From: Brevundimonas sp.
GTDB taxonomy: Bacteria; Pseudomonadota; Alphaproteobacteria; Caulobacterales; Caulobacteraceae
Length of the DNA stretch: 23,068 bases
Direction of reading: 5' to 3'
Assembly: GCA_020253595.1 (NCBI GenBank)
Contig: JADCBH010000201.1
Location: 1 to 23,068 of the forward strand
A program made the position numbers and the translations under genes. This document shows positions 14,948-22,812 of this stretch, piece by piece (position 1 is the stretch's first letter; every line of letters starts with the position of its first letter). The notes under the pieces are model-generated. The model saw nothing but the letters and a program-made list of their open reading frames with translations, did not search any database and was not told the DNA's origin.

Positions 14948-15142
14948 GACGATGTAGACCGCCGATACAGCCGTAGCCAACCAGGTGAGAATGCCTATCG
15001 GCTGGCTTGTGCTGTTATGTGGATGCTCGGCTATACGGTCTGCCTTGAGCTGCCGGGTGCCCCCTCGCCTGAGCAGGATCAGGCCGATCCCGAAGAAGAC
15101 GCACCCGACAAAAAAGGTAACTAGCGATCTGGGGTGTTCCAT
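14915..15142 (-). CDS. Small two-helix membrane protein, unknown
   Basis: A 75-residue protein from ATG 15142, with agga about 9 bases upstream on the minus strand. Residues ~7-24 (LVTFFVGCVFFGIGLILL) and ~49-67 (GILTWLATAVSAVYIVLLG) are clear membrane helices, joined by a polar loop of about 25 residues (RRGGTRQLKADRIAEHPHN) and ending in a basic tail YRRCRRA. An upstream ATG in frame at 15187 gives a longer but weaker start. Base composition is visibly lower in GC than all neighbours, suggesting recent acquisition. It overlaps the end of the signal-peptide ORF on the other strand by 33 bases. No family recognised. Confidence 0.55.
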   Translation of the reverse strand: MEHPRSLVTFFVGCVFFGIGLILLRRGGTRQLKADRIAEHPHNSTSQPIGILTWLATAVSAVYIVLLGYRRCRRA

Positions 15143-15195
15143 TGTTTGTGATCCTGTTTTCTGGATCACACTCATTCGGAAACCCAAGACTGCAG

Positions 15196-15225
15196 AAAGG
15201 GCGGAACCGCAGGGTTCCGCCCTTT
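15196..15225 (-). terminator. Terminator of the POT transporter gene
   Basis: Perfect 13-bp stem aaagggcggaacc / ggttccgcccttt around gcag, 20 bases beyond the transporter stop codon on the minus strand. Same architecture (13 bp stem, 4-base loop) as the receptor terminator at 14612-14641. It may work in both directions. Confidence 0.82.
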
Positions 15226-15244
15226 CCCTAAGCGTCTCGGAACC

Positions 15245-17182
15245 TCAGCCCGATGTGTTGGTCAGGGGTCTGGAGACGTTTCCATCTTCCTGACCGCGAT
15301 CGGTCAACGGTGGCCCCGGATGATTGTCCGAGTCATTCACCCCATGTGACCAGCCTTTGATGAAGAAGCTGATCAGGATGAAGGCGATGCCGATGCCGAT
15401 ACCGCCCAGACCCAGTTTCTCGAACACGTCCAGCGAGGTCCGCAGCGCCAGACCGGGATCCAGAACCTGACCGCCGACGGTTTCGGTGCCCGCCAGTCCG
15501 GCGATCCAGCCGCCGACGTACTGGGCGATCGAACTGGCCAGGAACCACACCGCCATCATGAAGCTGACCACCGAAGGCATGGCCAGCTTGGTGATCTCCG
15601 ACAGCCCCACCGGGGACAGGAACAGCTCCCCCAGGGTGTGAAACAGATACAGCAGGGCCAAGAGGATGATCGGCACCTGGAAGGCCGAGTTGGCCATACC
15701 GGCCCCCCACACCACGACCATGAACCCGAGCCCGACCTGGATGATCCCCAGTCCGAACTTCATGACCGGGTTCGGGTCCATCCTGCGCCGGGCCAGGAAG
15801 GCCCACAGCGCCGCCAGGATCGGAGCGAAGATCAGGATGAAGCCGGCATTGAACGACTGGGTCTGCGCCGCCGTGACGGTCGCATCGATCCAGAAGCCCG
15901 TCGGCGTGATCCCCGCCGCCGCCAGCTGCGCTGGCGTGCCGACCGTGATCCCGAAGATCTGGAACGCCGTGGGCGTCAGGCTGAGGTCCACGTTCCGGTC
16001 CGCGAACAGGTTCAGCGACGTCCCGGCCTGTTCGAACAGGGTGAAGAAGACCACCGAACCGAAGATCAGCACCATGGCCAGCATCATGCGTTCGCGCTGG
16101 ACCTTGGTCTTGCAGACGACGGCGATCACATAGCCGATGAACAGAAGCGAGGCGATCGTGGACACGCCGAGCACCCAGCCCACCAGCTCATTGCTGCGGA
16201 CCAGGCCCCAGACCGCCAGCACCCCGACGACGGTGCTGACCAGATAGATCGACCATTCGCGGTTGATCGGGCCCAGAAGGGGCTTCTTGAGCGCTTCGGG
16301 ATTGGGCGGCTCACCCTTGCCGTCGAGCAGGGGCTTGCCGAGCATGAAGACGATCCAGCCCAGGGCCATGCCGATGCCGGCCAGGCCGAAGCCGGCCCAC
16401 CAGCCGACCGTCTGCCCCAGGAGGCCACACAGGACCGCCGCCCAGAATGCCCCCAGATTGATCCCGTAGTAATAGAGGGTGAAGCCGGAATCCCGGCGTG
16501 GATCGCCCTGCGGATACAGCTGGCCAACGATGGTCGAGATGTTCGGCTTCAGGAAGCCGACCCCCATGATGATCAGAGAAACAGCCAAGTAGAAGACGTT
16601 GACCCCATTCATGTCACGGGTCTGGGCCATCTCGTACGAGCCCTCCGGCAGGGTCGCCGGCAAGGCCGCGCCGGTCGGCAGGCCTGCGATGGCGATGCCC
16701 CCCGTCTCCGCCGGGCCGAAGCTGTAGTTCTGGCCGTCGACGACGATGGAGACCTCGCGCGACGCGCCGCGTCCTTCGGCGACGACTTCGTACTGGGCAC
16801 CGGCGTAGGTCAGCGTCTCCGTCGCCGGTCGACCTTCGAAGGCCATCATGCCGTGACCAGCCACCAGCAGAAGGGCCCCGAAGGCCACGGCCTTGCGGGT
16901 GCCGAGGAACCGATCCGCCATGATCCCGCCGATCAACGGCAGCAGATAGACCAGTGAGGTGTAGGACCCATAGGTCGATCCCGCTGTGGCGTCATCGAAC
17001 AGGAAATGCTGGGTCAGGAAGAAGATCAGGATGCCCCGCATCCCGTAGTAGGAGAAGCGCTCCCACATCTCCGCGAAGAACAGGATGATCAGGCCACGCG
17101 GGTGGCCCTTCAGGATCTGCAACAACACCGGAATGCCGGTTGCGAAGGTGATGATCAGGCCAAGGATGATGACGATGTTCAT
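15245..17182 (-). CDS. POT/PTR2 family proton-coupled peptide transporter
   Basis: A 645-residue inner-membrane symporter for di- and tripeptides. Diagnostic motifs: EMWERFSYYGMRGIL (the ExxERF proton motif, residues ~38-52), GGIMADRFLGTRKAV, GVGFLKPNISTIVGQLY, YYYGINLGAFWA, FFTLFEQAGTSLNLFADRNV and LGELFLSPVGLSEITKLAMP. Membrane helices fill the rest. Compared with typical ~500-residue bacterial POTs it has an extra extramembrane insertion (residues ~115-190, with YEVVAEG and VDGQNYSF) and another before the TPTGFW segment, as in the longer Xanthomonas/Caulobacterales forms. The C-terminal tail of about 35 residues is polar. ATG 17182 follows gagg about 8 bases upstream. Single gene with its own terminator; a scrap of a sister copy lies downstream at 14665-14760. 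Confidence 0.94.
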   Translation of the reverse strand: MNIVIILGLIITFATGIPVLLQILKGHPRGLIILFFAEMWERFSYYGMRGILIFFLTQHFLFDDATAGSTYGSYTSLVYLLPLIGGIMADRFLGTRKAVAFGALLLVAGHGMMAFEGRPATETLTYAGAQYEVVAEGRGASREVSIVVDGQNYSFGPAETGGIAIAGLPTGAALPATLPEGSYEMAQTRDMNGVNVFYLAVSLIIMGVGFLKPNISTIVGQLYPQGDPRRDSGFTLYYYGINLGAFWAAVLCGLLGQTVGWWAGFGLAGIGMALGWIVFMLGKPLLDGKGEPPNPEALKKPLLGPINREWSIYLVSTVVGVLAVWGLVRSNELVGWVLGVSTIASLLFIGYVIAVVCKTKVQRERMMLAMVLIFGSVVFFTLFEQAGTSLNLFADRNVDLSLTPTAFQIFGITVGTPAQLAAAGITPTGFWIDATVTAAQTQSFNAGFILIFAPILAALWAFLARRRMDPNPVMKFGLGIIQVGLGFMVVVWGAGMANSAFQVPIILLALLYLFHTLGELFLSPVGLSEITKLAMPSVVSFMMAVWFLASSIAQYVGGWIAGLAGTETVGGQVLDPGLALRTSLDVFEKLGLGGIGIGIAFILISFFIKGWSHGVNDSDNHPGPPLTDRGQEDGNVSRPLTNTSG

Positions 17183-17467
17183 CGGCCGAACCTCACGGCA
17201 TGTCGCACCCGGACGGCCTGGCCGCCCGACGAATTCACCCGGATCAAGTGCTCACTCCCTGCTTGCGCGCCTCTCCCTGGCGCGATCAGCGGCATAAGCA
17301 GCACGCCGGGAATGCCCCGACAAGCCTTATGGTAATCGAACCGTCACTAACCGCCGCTGAACCGGACCTGAATCCGCGCCTAGGCCCCCAAGACCATGTC
17401 GCGAGCGTTAGCGCCCTACCAATCCCGCGCTCAAGCAGCGAGCCGCCGCGAGCCGAGCGCTAGCGCC
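17183..17467. promoter_or_regulatory. Gene-free gap upstream of the POT transporter
   Basis: No convincing gene on either strand. It should contain the transporter promoter, although I see no clear -35/-10 pair. Its right end holds two near-identical copies of gagcgytagcgcccta. Confidence 0.4.
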
Positions 17468-17470
17468 CTA
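17403..17470. repeat. Pair of 16-bp direct repeats
   Basis: gagcgttagcgcccta at 17403-17418 and gagcgctagcgcccta at 17455-17470 differ at one base and are 52 bases apart. The second copy covers the stop codon of ogt. Confidence 0.6.
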
Positions 17471-18004
17471 GCCGACGTTGGCGGCCTCGTGCGCCAGCAG
17501 CCAGCGCTTGCGCTCCAGTCCCCCGGCATAGCCGGTGAGGGTTCCGTTCGCTCCGATGACCCGGTGGCACGGCACGATGACGCCGACCGGATTGGAACCG
17601 TTGGCCAGCCCCACGGCCCGGACCGCGCTCGGGCGACCGATGGCGGCGGCCAGTTGGCCATAGCTGCGGGTCTGTCCGACCGGAATGGCACGCAACGCCG
17701 CCCAGACCTCGGATTGAAACGCGGTGCCTTGGGTCTTCACCGGCAGGGCGTCGAGGGCGCGGACGTCGCCGTGGAAGTACGCCGCAATCGCACGTCGGAC
17801 GGCCTCGGGGGCGCGACCCGGAGTCAGCGATGCGCCCGGAGCGTGCCGCGCCAGAAGCCTGCGCATCCGCGCCTCGAAGTCGGCGAAGTCCAGCGCCCGG
17901 ACTGCGCCGTCGCTGTCCGTCACGATCAGCATCTCGCCGACCGGGGTCTCCATCCGGTCCAGCGCGAGTGTCTCGGTGTGGGCTTCAGGCCGCGTGTCGG
18001 TCAT
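17468..18004 (-). CDS. ogt: Methylated-DNA-[protein]-cysteine S-methyltransferase (Ogt)
   Basis: Suicide DNA-repair protein that moves the alkyl group of O6-alkylguanine to its own cysteine. The 178-residue chain has the N-terminal ribonuclease-like domain and the conserved C-terminal domain: FQSEVWAALRAIPVGQTRSY, GRPSAVRAVGLANGSNP, the active-site VIVPCHRVIG (Cys146) and TGYAGGLERKRWLL. Length is normal. Its start overlaps the end of the upstream Ada/AlkA-type gene by 20 bases in another frame, so the two are translated from one transcript and together rebuild most functions of E. coli Ada. Confidence 0.95.
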   Translation of the reverse strand: MTDTRPEAHTETLALDRMETPVGEMLIVTDSDGAVRALDFADFEARMRRLLARHAPGASLTPGRAPEAVRRAIAAYFHGDVRALDALPVKTQGTAFQSEVWAALRAIPVGQTRSYGQLAAAIGRPSAVRAVGLANGSNPVGVIVPCHRVIGANGTLTGYAGGLERKRWLLAHEAANVG

Positions 18005-19097
18005 CGTCGATCTCCATCAGTTCGGCAGCCGCAATCCCCGCCGTGCGCAGGTGCAGCGCCCCATAGGCCCGCCAGGGCCGCCATTGCTCGGCCCGGCGGA
18101 CCAGAGCCTCGTCCGTTGCGTGCAACCGGTCACTAGGCGGTTCGTCTCCAGAGTCTGTCCAAAAACCCGGCAGCCGCAGCCCCGGGCGCGCGGCGACCAG
18201 TGGCCGCAGCACCGGATCGGCGGACAGGTCGCGCGCGATGGCCTCCGGGTCCGCCGAAAGGTCGAACACCCGCCGCACGCGGGCCAGCACGCCGGGCAGG
18301 GCCCTCAGGTCGTCCGCCTCCACGACCAGCTTCAATCGCCCCGGCTCGCCCGGTGTCGCCGTGACCTGACCCGCCGCCCCGTCGATCGCTTGGGTCAGGT
18401 CGCGCCGCCAGACCCTGCCATCGACCGTATCCCCCCGGGCGGCCAGCGCCGCCAGCAAGGCGTCCCAGTCGTAGGGTGGGCGATAGGTCAGGCTCAGGCT
18501 CACGCCCCCTTCGCTCGGCCGCTCAGCGCGGCGGCGCAGGGTCGAGGGCGGGCGGCCATAGAGCGCCTGAAATGTCTCGTTGAACCGGCGCACCGAGCCG
18601 AACCCGGACGCCAGCGCCACCTCGGCCATCGACAGGTCGCTCTCCTGGATCAGAGCCTTGGCCAGCAGCACTCGCCGCGTCTGGGCCACGCTGACCGGGG
18701 CCGCGCCCAGATGCTGGCGGAAAAGGCGACGCAACTGGCGCTCCCCGACACCGAGACGCCCCGCGAGCGCATCGACATCCCCTTCATCCAGGGCGCCCTG
18801 CTCGATCAGGGCCAGGGCCCGGCTGACCGTGTTCGAGGTGCCGCGCCAGGCCCCCATGTCGGGGGCCGTCTCGGGCCGGCAGCGCAGGCAGGCGCGGAAC
18901 CCGGCCTCCTCGGCCGCCGCCGCCGTGGGGACGAAGATCATGTTCTCCCGCTTCGGGGTCCTGGCCGGACAGACGGGCCGACAGTAGATGCCGGTGGTCT
19001 TCACGCAGCCGAAGAACCGCCCGTCGAACCGGGCATCGCGCGTCAGGACCGCCCGATAGCAGGCCTCCTGATCCAGACGATGTGCGGCGGTGTCCAT
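17985..19097 (-). CDS. Ada-N / AraC regulator with AlkA domain lacking its glycosylase core
   Basis: A 370-residue protein related to the Ada-AlkA fusions of about 480-500 residues. Residues ~10-76 are the Ada N-terminal methylphosphotriester domain with zinc cysteines 39, 43, 70 and 73 (TTGIYCRPVCPAR, RACLRCRPE). Residues ~88-190 are an AraC HTH pair (LAGRLGVGERQLRRLFRQHL, EVALASGFGSVRRFNETFQA). Residues ~199-310 match the AlkA N-terminal domain (LTYRPPYDWDALLAAL, VVEADDLRALPGVLARVRRV, LVAARPGLRLPG). Then the ~110-130 residue HhH-GPD core, with the LPGIGPWTA hairpin, is missing and the chain resumes near the AlkA C-end as ATDEALVRRAEQWRPWRAYG. So it should sense alkylation and activate genes but is unlikely to be a glycosylase. 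No good ribosome site at ATG 19097. It is followed by ogt, overlapping 20 bases. Confidence 0.9.
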   Translation of the reverse strand: MDTAAHRLDQEACYRAVLTRDARFDGRFFGCVKTTGIYCRPVCPARTPKRENMIFVPTAAAAEEAGFRACLRCRPETAPDMGAWRGTSNTVSRALALIEQGALDEGDVDALAGRLGVGERQLRRLFRQHLGAAPVSVAQTRRVLLAKALIQESDLSMAEVALASGFGSVRRFNETFQALYGRPPSTLRRRAERPSEGGVSLSLTYRPPYDWDALLAALAARGDTVDGRVWRRDLTQAIDGAAGQVTATPGEPGRLKLVVEADDLRALPGVLARVRRVFDLSADPEAIARDLSADPVLRPLVAARPGLRLPGFWTDSGDEPPSDRLHATDEALVRRAEQWRPWRAYGALHLRTAGIAAAELMEIDDDRHAA

Positions 19098-19162
19098 GCC
19101 GCGAGAATGGACCGGGGCCGGTCCCCTGTCTCGCGGTTTTCGGACATCTCAGCGGTCGATCC

Positions 19163-20296
19163 TCAGCGACGGACCATCCGCACCAGATTGGTCAACACCG
19201 CCCCCGCCATCATCAGAGCCATGATCGCCGCCGACCAAGTCAGCAGGATGGAGAGGGTCGCGCCCACACCCGCCAGATCCCGCCCGCGTTCATCGATCAT
19301 GCGCAGCCAGTCGAGTGTCAGCAGGTCGCGGTTGATCGCTACCGTTGCCATCTCTCCGGCCGAACTCAGCAGGAACAGATCGCCTGCCTGGACGAGGGCC
19401 CACAGCAGCACAAGATTGCCGACCGCCACCCCGGCCCGGAACAGGGCCCTCAATCGTTCGGCTGTCGGATTGATCAGCGTGAACAGATCGACCGCCATCT
19501 GGGCCAGGGCAAAGGCGAGGATGGGCGCATAGAGGGCAGTCCACACCGGCGCGCCGGCAATCGTGACCGGCTGATCCGCGATCTCGAACGAGGCCAGACC
19601 CGGGAAGCTGACCAGACCCAGCCACCACAGGACGAACAGACCCAGGGCCAGGAACGAGAACACCGCCTCGCTCGCCGGACCGGCACGGCCCGCATGGACT
19701 TGCACAGGCTTGAGGTTGAGGCCCGCACTGCCGCTGGCCTGCGTCGCCTCCCTGGCCTTGACGCCCCATGTGAGAGGATCGGACAGGCCAAACAGCGAAA
19801 GGTCCTTGGCCCGCCATTCGGTCATCCACTTCGGCCGGATCCGGTAGTGTTCCATGATCGCGCCGGCCAGCGTCAGGGCCCCGATCAGTGTCAGGCCCGA
19901 TCCGAAGAAGCCATGGAAGGCCTGGGCGATCGCCTGGCCCGGCTCACGGGGTCCGCTGACCAGGGTGACGACCAGTGACAGGGCGTGGATGGCCAGGAGA
20001 ACCAGCAGCCCCGCCTTCACCCCGTAAAGCCACCAGGGCAGAAGTTCGGGCCCGATCAGACTGTCGGGTCCCGCGCGATACCGTGCAGCGACCGCCAGCG
20101 GATGACCGATCTCCTTCAGAACGCCTTCGACCTCTGCCGGCGTCAGATCGCGGCCCAGATCACTCTCCTTCGCCTCCATGCGCGACACGATCAGCTCGCG
20201 CAGTTCGTCGGTGATGTCCGCCCGGGTCTCGGGCGGGAGCTGGGCGGCCACGGCCTCCAGCCAGCGTTCGATGATGTCGTCGGACGTGCCGGTCAT
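19163..20296 (-). CDS. HAAS-domain multi-pass membrane protein of a PadR operon
   Basis: A 377-residue protein with an N-terminal HAAS-type helical domain (residues ~5-72: DIIERWLEAVAAQLPPETRA, DITDELRELI, EVEGVLKEIGHPLAVAARYR), followed by about six membrane helices between residues ~88 and 375. HAAS proteins occur with PadR regulators, which fits the gene just upstream; function is not well defined. ATG 20296 has a strong ggagg 7-8 bases upstream. It begins 31 bases after the padR stop, so the pair forms an operon. A cytoplasmic loop (residues ~165-210) is charged. No transport or enzymatic motif was seen. Confidence 0.85.
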   Translation of the reverse strand: MTGTSDDIIERWLEAVAAQLPPETRADITDELRELIVSRMEAKESDLGRDLTPAEVEGVLKEIGHPLAVAARYRAGPDSLIGPELLPWWLYGVKAGLLVLLAIHALSLVVTLVSGPREPGQAIAQAFHGFFGSGLTLIGALTLAGAIMEHYRIRPKWMTEWRAKDLSLFGLSDPLTWGVKAREATQASGSAGLNLKPVQVHAGRAGPASEAVFSFLALGLFVLWWLGLVSFPGLASFEIADQPVTIAGAPVWTALYAPILAFALAQMAVDLFTLINPTAERLRALFRAGVAVGNLVLLWALVQAGDLFLLSSAGEMATVAINRDLLTLDWLRMIDERGRDLAGVGATLSILLTWSAAIMALMMAGAVLTNLVRMVRR

Positions 20297-20327
20297 GGCG
20301 TGTCCCTCCCCGGTGAATGTTCGGATG

Positions 20328-20657
20328 TCAGAGAAGCCGGTCCAGTGAGCCGCCGATGGCCCGCCATTCGGTGGTCAGTCGGTCCAGCAGGGACACGCCC
20401 AGCGGCGAGAGCACATAGAAGCGTTTCTTGCGCTTCTCCTCCTCACGCCATTCGCTGAGGAGGAGCCCCTGGGATTCCAGACGGCGCAGCAGGGGATAGA
20501 GGGTCGATTCCTCCATCTCCAGCCCGTCCGCCGCCAACGCCTGGCGCAGCGTGTAGCCGTAGCGCTCGGTCCTCAGGCAAGCGAGAACCGCCAGTACCAG
20601 CGACCCTCGCCGCAGCTCCAGCCGCATGGATTCGAAAAGCTCGTCGTCAGAAGACAA
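20328..20657 (-). CDS. PadR-family transcriptional regulator, TTG start
   Basis: A 109-residue winged-helix repressor. The core motifs are RRGSLVLAVLACLRTERYGY, LEMEESTLYPLLRRLESQGL, SEWREEEKRKKRFYVLSPLG. I chose the TTG at 20657 because a ggag lies 8 bases upstream and it keeps an N-terminal helix typical of PadR; the first ATG in frame is at 20627, just before MRLELRRG. It is the first gene of an operon with the HAAS protein and should repress its own promoter through the repeats at 20674-20716. Effector unknown. Confidence 0.9.
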   Translation of the reverse strand: MSSDDELFESMRLELRRGSLVLAVLACLRTERYGYTLRQALAADGLEMEESTLYPLLRRLESQGLLLSEWREEEKRKKRFYVLSPLGVSLLDRLTTEWRAIGGSLDRLL

Positions 20658-20673
20658 GGTCGGTCTCCGCGCG

Positions 20674-20716
20674 TCACATAGTGTGTGACATACAGTGTAT
20701 GGCGCATACTGTGTGA
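20674..20716. promoter_or_regulatory. PadR operator candidate with palindromes and direct repeats
   Basis: Starts 17 bases upstream of the padR start. Contains the near-palindrome tcacatagtgtgtga (20674-20688, 6 of 7 pairs), the perfect palindrome catacagtgtatg (20689-20701, centre g) and a direct repeat catagtgtgtga / catactgtgtga (20677-20688 and 20705-20716, 11 of 12). AT-rich TGT/ACA palindromes are typical PadR sites. Confidence 0.65.
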
Positions 20717-20759
20717 GGGAGTCAAGTCGCGACGTGTGATACCCCCGCGGGCCGGTGGC

Positions 20760-21917
20760 TCAGCCGGCGCCGCTCCTCGTCAAACGCCAGGTGCGTGGGT
20801 CGATCCGGGGTCTTGCCGGGATCTCGCCCGCCGGTGCCGGCAGAGGGGCGGGAGACATCGCTGCTGGCCCCGCAAAGGGCGCGGTCAGAATGGTGCCCGG
20901 TCGCGGAGACGCCTCGGCAGGTGCTATGGTGCTCTCGGCCCTCAGGTCCGGAGCCTCGGCTGTCGCTACGGCCAGCGTCATCGGCGGCGAAACGAGCGCG
21001 CTGTGTGGGAGATCGCGCAGGCGGCGGTATCCGCCCGTGGTGTCCACGGTCTGGGTTGCCGGAAGGCAGGAGGAGTCCGACAGACCATAGAGGTCCACCG
21101 CCACGTCATACACGCCGCGCTCGATCAGGGCCCGCACGCCCAGCTGAAGGGGTTCGAGCGCGCTTCGCCCGCCCGAAAGATCGATGGCCGTCCCGCCAAA
21201 GATGTCGAACACGCCTGCGCGGATTTCCCGCCCGACGATCTGCTTCTGATAGGCGGCGATCGCCACCACTTCCTGGGAAATGGAGTCCACCAGTCGCAGG
21301 TCGACCGCGACATTCATGACGAAGCGCGAGCCTCCGATGCCCGTCTTCGGGTCCTCCGGATCGATCGCGCCGACCCGGATATCGCCGCCCGAGGACTCGA
21401 TATTGTAGTTCAGCTCGGTGATGCCGCCGACGAGGTAGAAGCGCGAGCCCGCGACCTGACCGGCATGGGTCGGGCGCAAGGGGCCGGGGACATCACCAGC
21501 CTGGGCGGGGGCATCGGACAGAACCTGGGCCGCGGCATAGGTCCGTTCGATCTCCGCGACGGACTGGTCTGTCCTTTCGACCAGAGGGACGCCCGCACGA
21601 CCGATGGCCGTTACGGCGAACAGGGAAGCGCCCTGGCTTACGCGCCGTCCGGTTTCCAGATCCAGCTTGCCGGTCAGATCGGCGATTTCGCCGACCGCGA
21701 GCCGGGGGGCGAGCAGGCCGCGGCCCGCAGCGGTATCTGCAAGACAGGTCAGGGCCGGTGTCAGCGGTGTCGCGTTGGCCGTCGCGGGCGCGCCACCGAC
21801 GGGCTCCGCATAGAGGCCGGTCGCCGGATCGAAGCGCGTGGACGCGCATCCGGTAAGGATGGAGGCCGCCGCCAGAACGGCAAGGACGGCGCGGCTATTG
21901 ACGGGGTGCGCGCTCAT
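20760..21917 (-). CDS. hfaB: Holdfast anchor lipoprotein HfaB (CsgG family)
   Basis: A 385-residue outer-membrane lipoprotein of the CsgG family, expected to form the secretion pore for holdfast anchor proteins. Start at ATG 21917 gives a lipoprotein signal ending SILTGCAS with Cys24 as the lipidation site; the ATG overlaps the upstream stop as ATGA, which indicates translational coupling. Conserved CsgG-like segments are LAVGEIADLTGKLD, RRVSQGASLFAVTAIGRAGV, GGITELNYNIESSG, FVMNVAVDLRLVDS and EPLQLGVRALIERGV. After residue ~290 comes a Pro/Ala-rich tail of about 60 residues absent from the paralogue. It is the last gene of the cluster visible here. The gap to padR (20658-20759) holds only that gene's promoter. 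Confidence 0.88.
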   Translation of the reverse strand: MSAHPVNSRAVLAVLAAASILTGCASTRFDPATGLYAEPVGGAPATANATPLTPALTCLADTAAGRGLLAPRLAVGEIADLTGKLDLETGRRVSQGASLFAVTAIGRAGVPLVERTDQSVAEIERTYAAAQVLSDAPAQAGDVPGPLRPTHAGQVAGSRFYLVGGITELNYNIESSGGDIRVGAIDPEDPKTGIGGSRFVMNVAVDLRLVDSISQEVVAIAAYQKQIVGREIRAGVFDIFGGTAIDLSGGRSALEPLQLGVRALIERGVYDVAVDLYGLSDSSCLPATQTVDTTGGYRRLRDLPHSALVSPPMTLAVATAEAPDLRAESTIAPAEASPRPGTILTAPFAGPAAMSPAPLPAPAGEIPARPRIDPRTWRLTRSGAG

Positions 21918-22780
21918 GAGCCGGCCTCCGCTTGTTCCAGGCACCCGTCGTAGATCCCCGGATCCCGCAGGCCCGTCAGAAGCTCGAACACGCCCCTCTC
22001 CACAAGGGTGCGCACTGCCGCCTGAAGCGGCTCCACTGCCTGGGTCCCACCCGACAGGACGGCACCGACGCTGTCGGAGCCACCGCTCAGGCCGAGGTTC
22101 ATCTCGCGTCCGACCAACTGCTTCTGGAAGGAGACCGTATCGACGACGATCTGGGAGCGGCTGTCGACCAGTCGCAGGTCGACGGCGACGTTCATGACAT
22201 AATCGGAAGCGCTGCCCCGGGCCCGAAGGCCGGTTACGGCCGCTTCGCCCACCTGTGCGTTCAGTCCCGAGGACTGGATGTTGTAGTTCAGCTCGGTGAT
22301 GCCCCCGACGATGAAATACTCCGAGCCCGCGACCTGACCGGCGAAGATCGGGCGGAAGTTTTCGGCCGACTGGCCGGCGAGTTCAGGCGTGTCGGACAGA
22401 AGGTGCCTTTGGGCATAGTCCAGCTCGATCTGCGAGACGCTGTTGTCCAGCCGTTCGACCACAGGCGCTCCGGCGCGGGCGAGGGCCGTGATGGCGAACA
22501 GGGACGCCCCCTGCGAGACCCGGGCCCCGGTGTCGAAATCGACCCGGCCCGTCAGGTCGCCGATCCGCCCGACCGCCATGCGGGGCGTGTCGAGCCCAAG
22601 CGCGCTGTTGCGCTCGGCCAGGCATGTCAGGGCTGCGGTATAGGGGGTCGGGTTTCCCGTGGCATGGACCCGTCCTCCGCGAACGAAGTCATCCGGCGCT
22701 CCGGCCAGCGCGGGAGATGCCACCGACAGACCGGCGACGGCCAGGGCGAGGATCGGGGCGGACAAGCGGCGGCGGGTCAT
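21914..22780 (-). CDS. Non-lipidated CsgG/HfaB-like protein
   Basis: A 288-residue CsgG-family protein in the same cluster. ATG 22780 has ggag about 8 bases upstream. It has an ordinary signal peptide (APILALAVAGLSVASPALAG) with no Cys at the cleavage site, so it should be a soluble periplasmic protein rather than a lipoprotein. The body aligns along its length with HfaB: LTCLAERN for LTCLADTA, MAVGRIGDLTGRVDFDTGAR, VSQGASLFAITALARAGAP, GGITELNYNIQSSG, YVMNVAVDLRLVDSRSQIVV and EPLQAAVRTLVERGVFELL. By eye about half of the residues match. It lacks the Pro-rich tail. It could partner HfaB in a mixed pore or act as a periplasmic cap; both are inference. Confidence 0.82.
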   Translation of the reverse strand: MTRRRLSAPILALAVAGLSVASPALAGAPDDFVRGGRVHATGNPTPYTAALTCLAERNSALGLDTPRMAVGRIGDLTGRVDFDTGARVSQGASLFAITALARAGAPVVERLDNSVSQIELDYAQRHLLSDTPELAGQSAENFRPIFAGQVAGSEYFIVGGITELNYNIQSSGLNAQVGEAAVTGLRARGSASDYVMNVAVDLRLVDSRSQIVVDTVSFQKQLVGREMNLGLSGGSDSVGAVLSGGTQAVEPLQAAVRTLVERGVFELLTGLRDPGIYDGCLEQAEAGS

Positions 22781-22812
22781 GACGGGTCTCCGGAAAAAGG
22801 GGGATGGTGGCG

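Noticed and set aside
14945..15123. Stop-codon readthrough joining the signal peptide at 14876 to the acidic segment ending at 15123.
   Set aside because: The acidic segment is the mirror image of the membrane helices of the minus-strand gene, so the continuity is most likely accidental.
15638..16957. A 439-codon plus-strand open frame across the POT transporter.
   Set aside because: Antisense to membrane helices, which yields hydrophilic Asp/His/Gln-rich sequence by chance.
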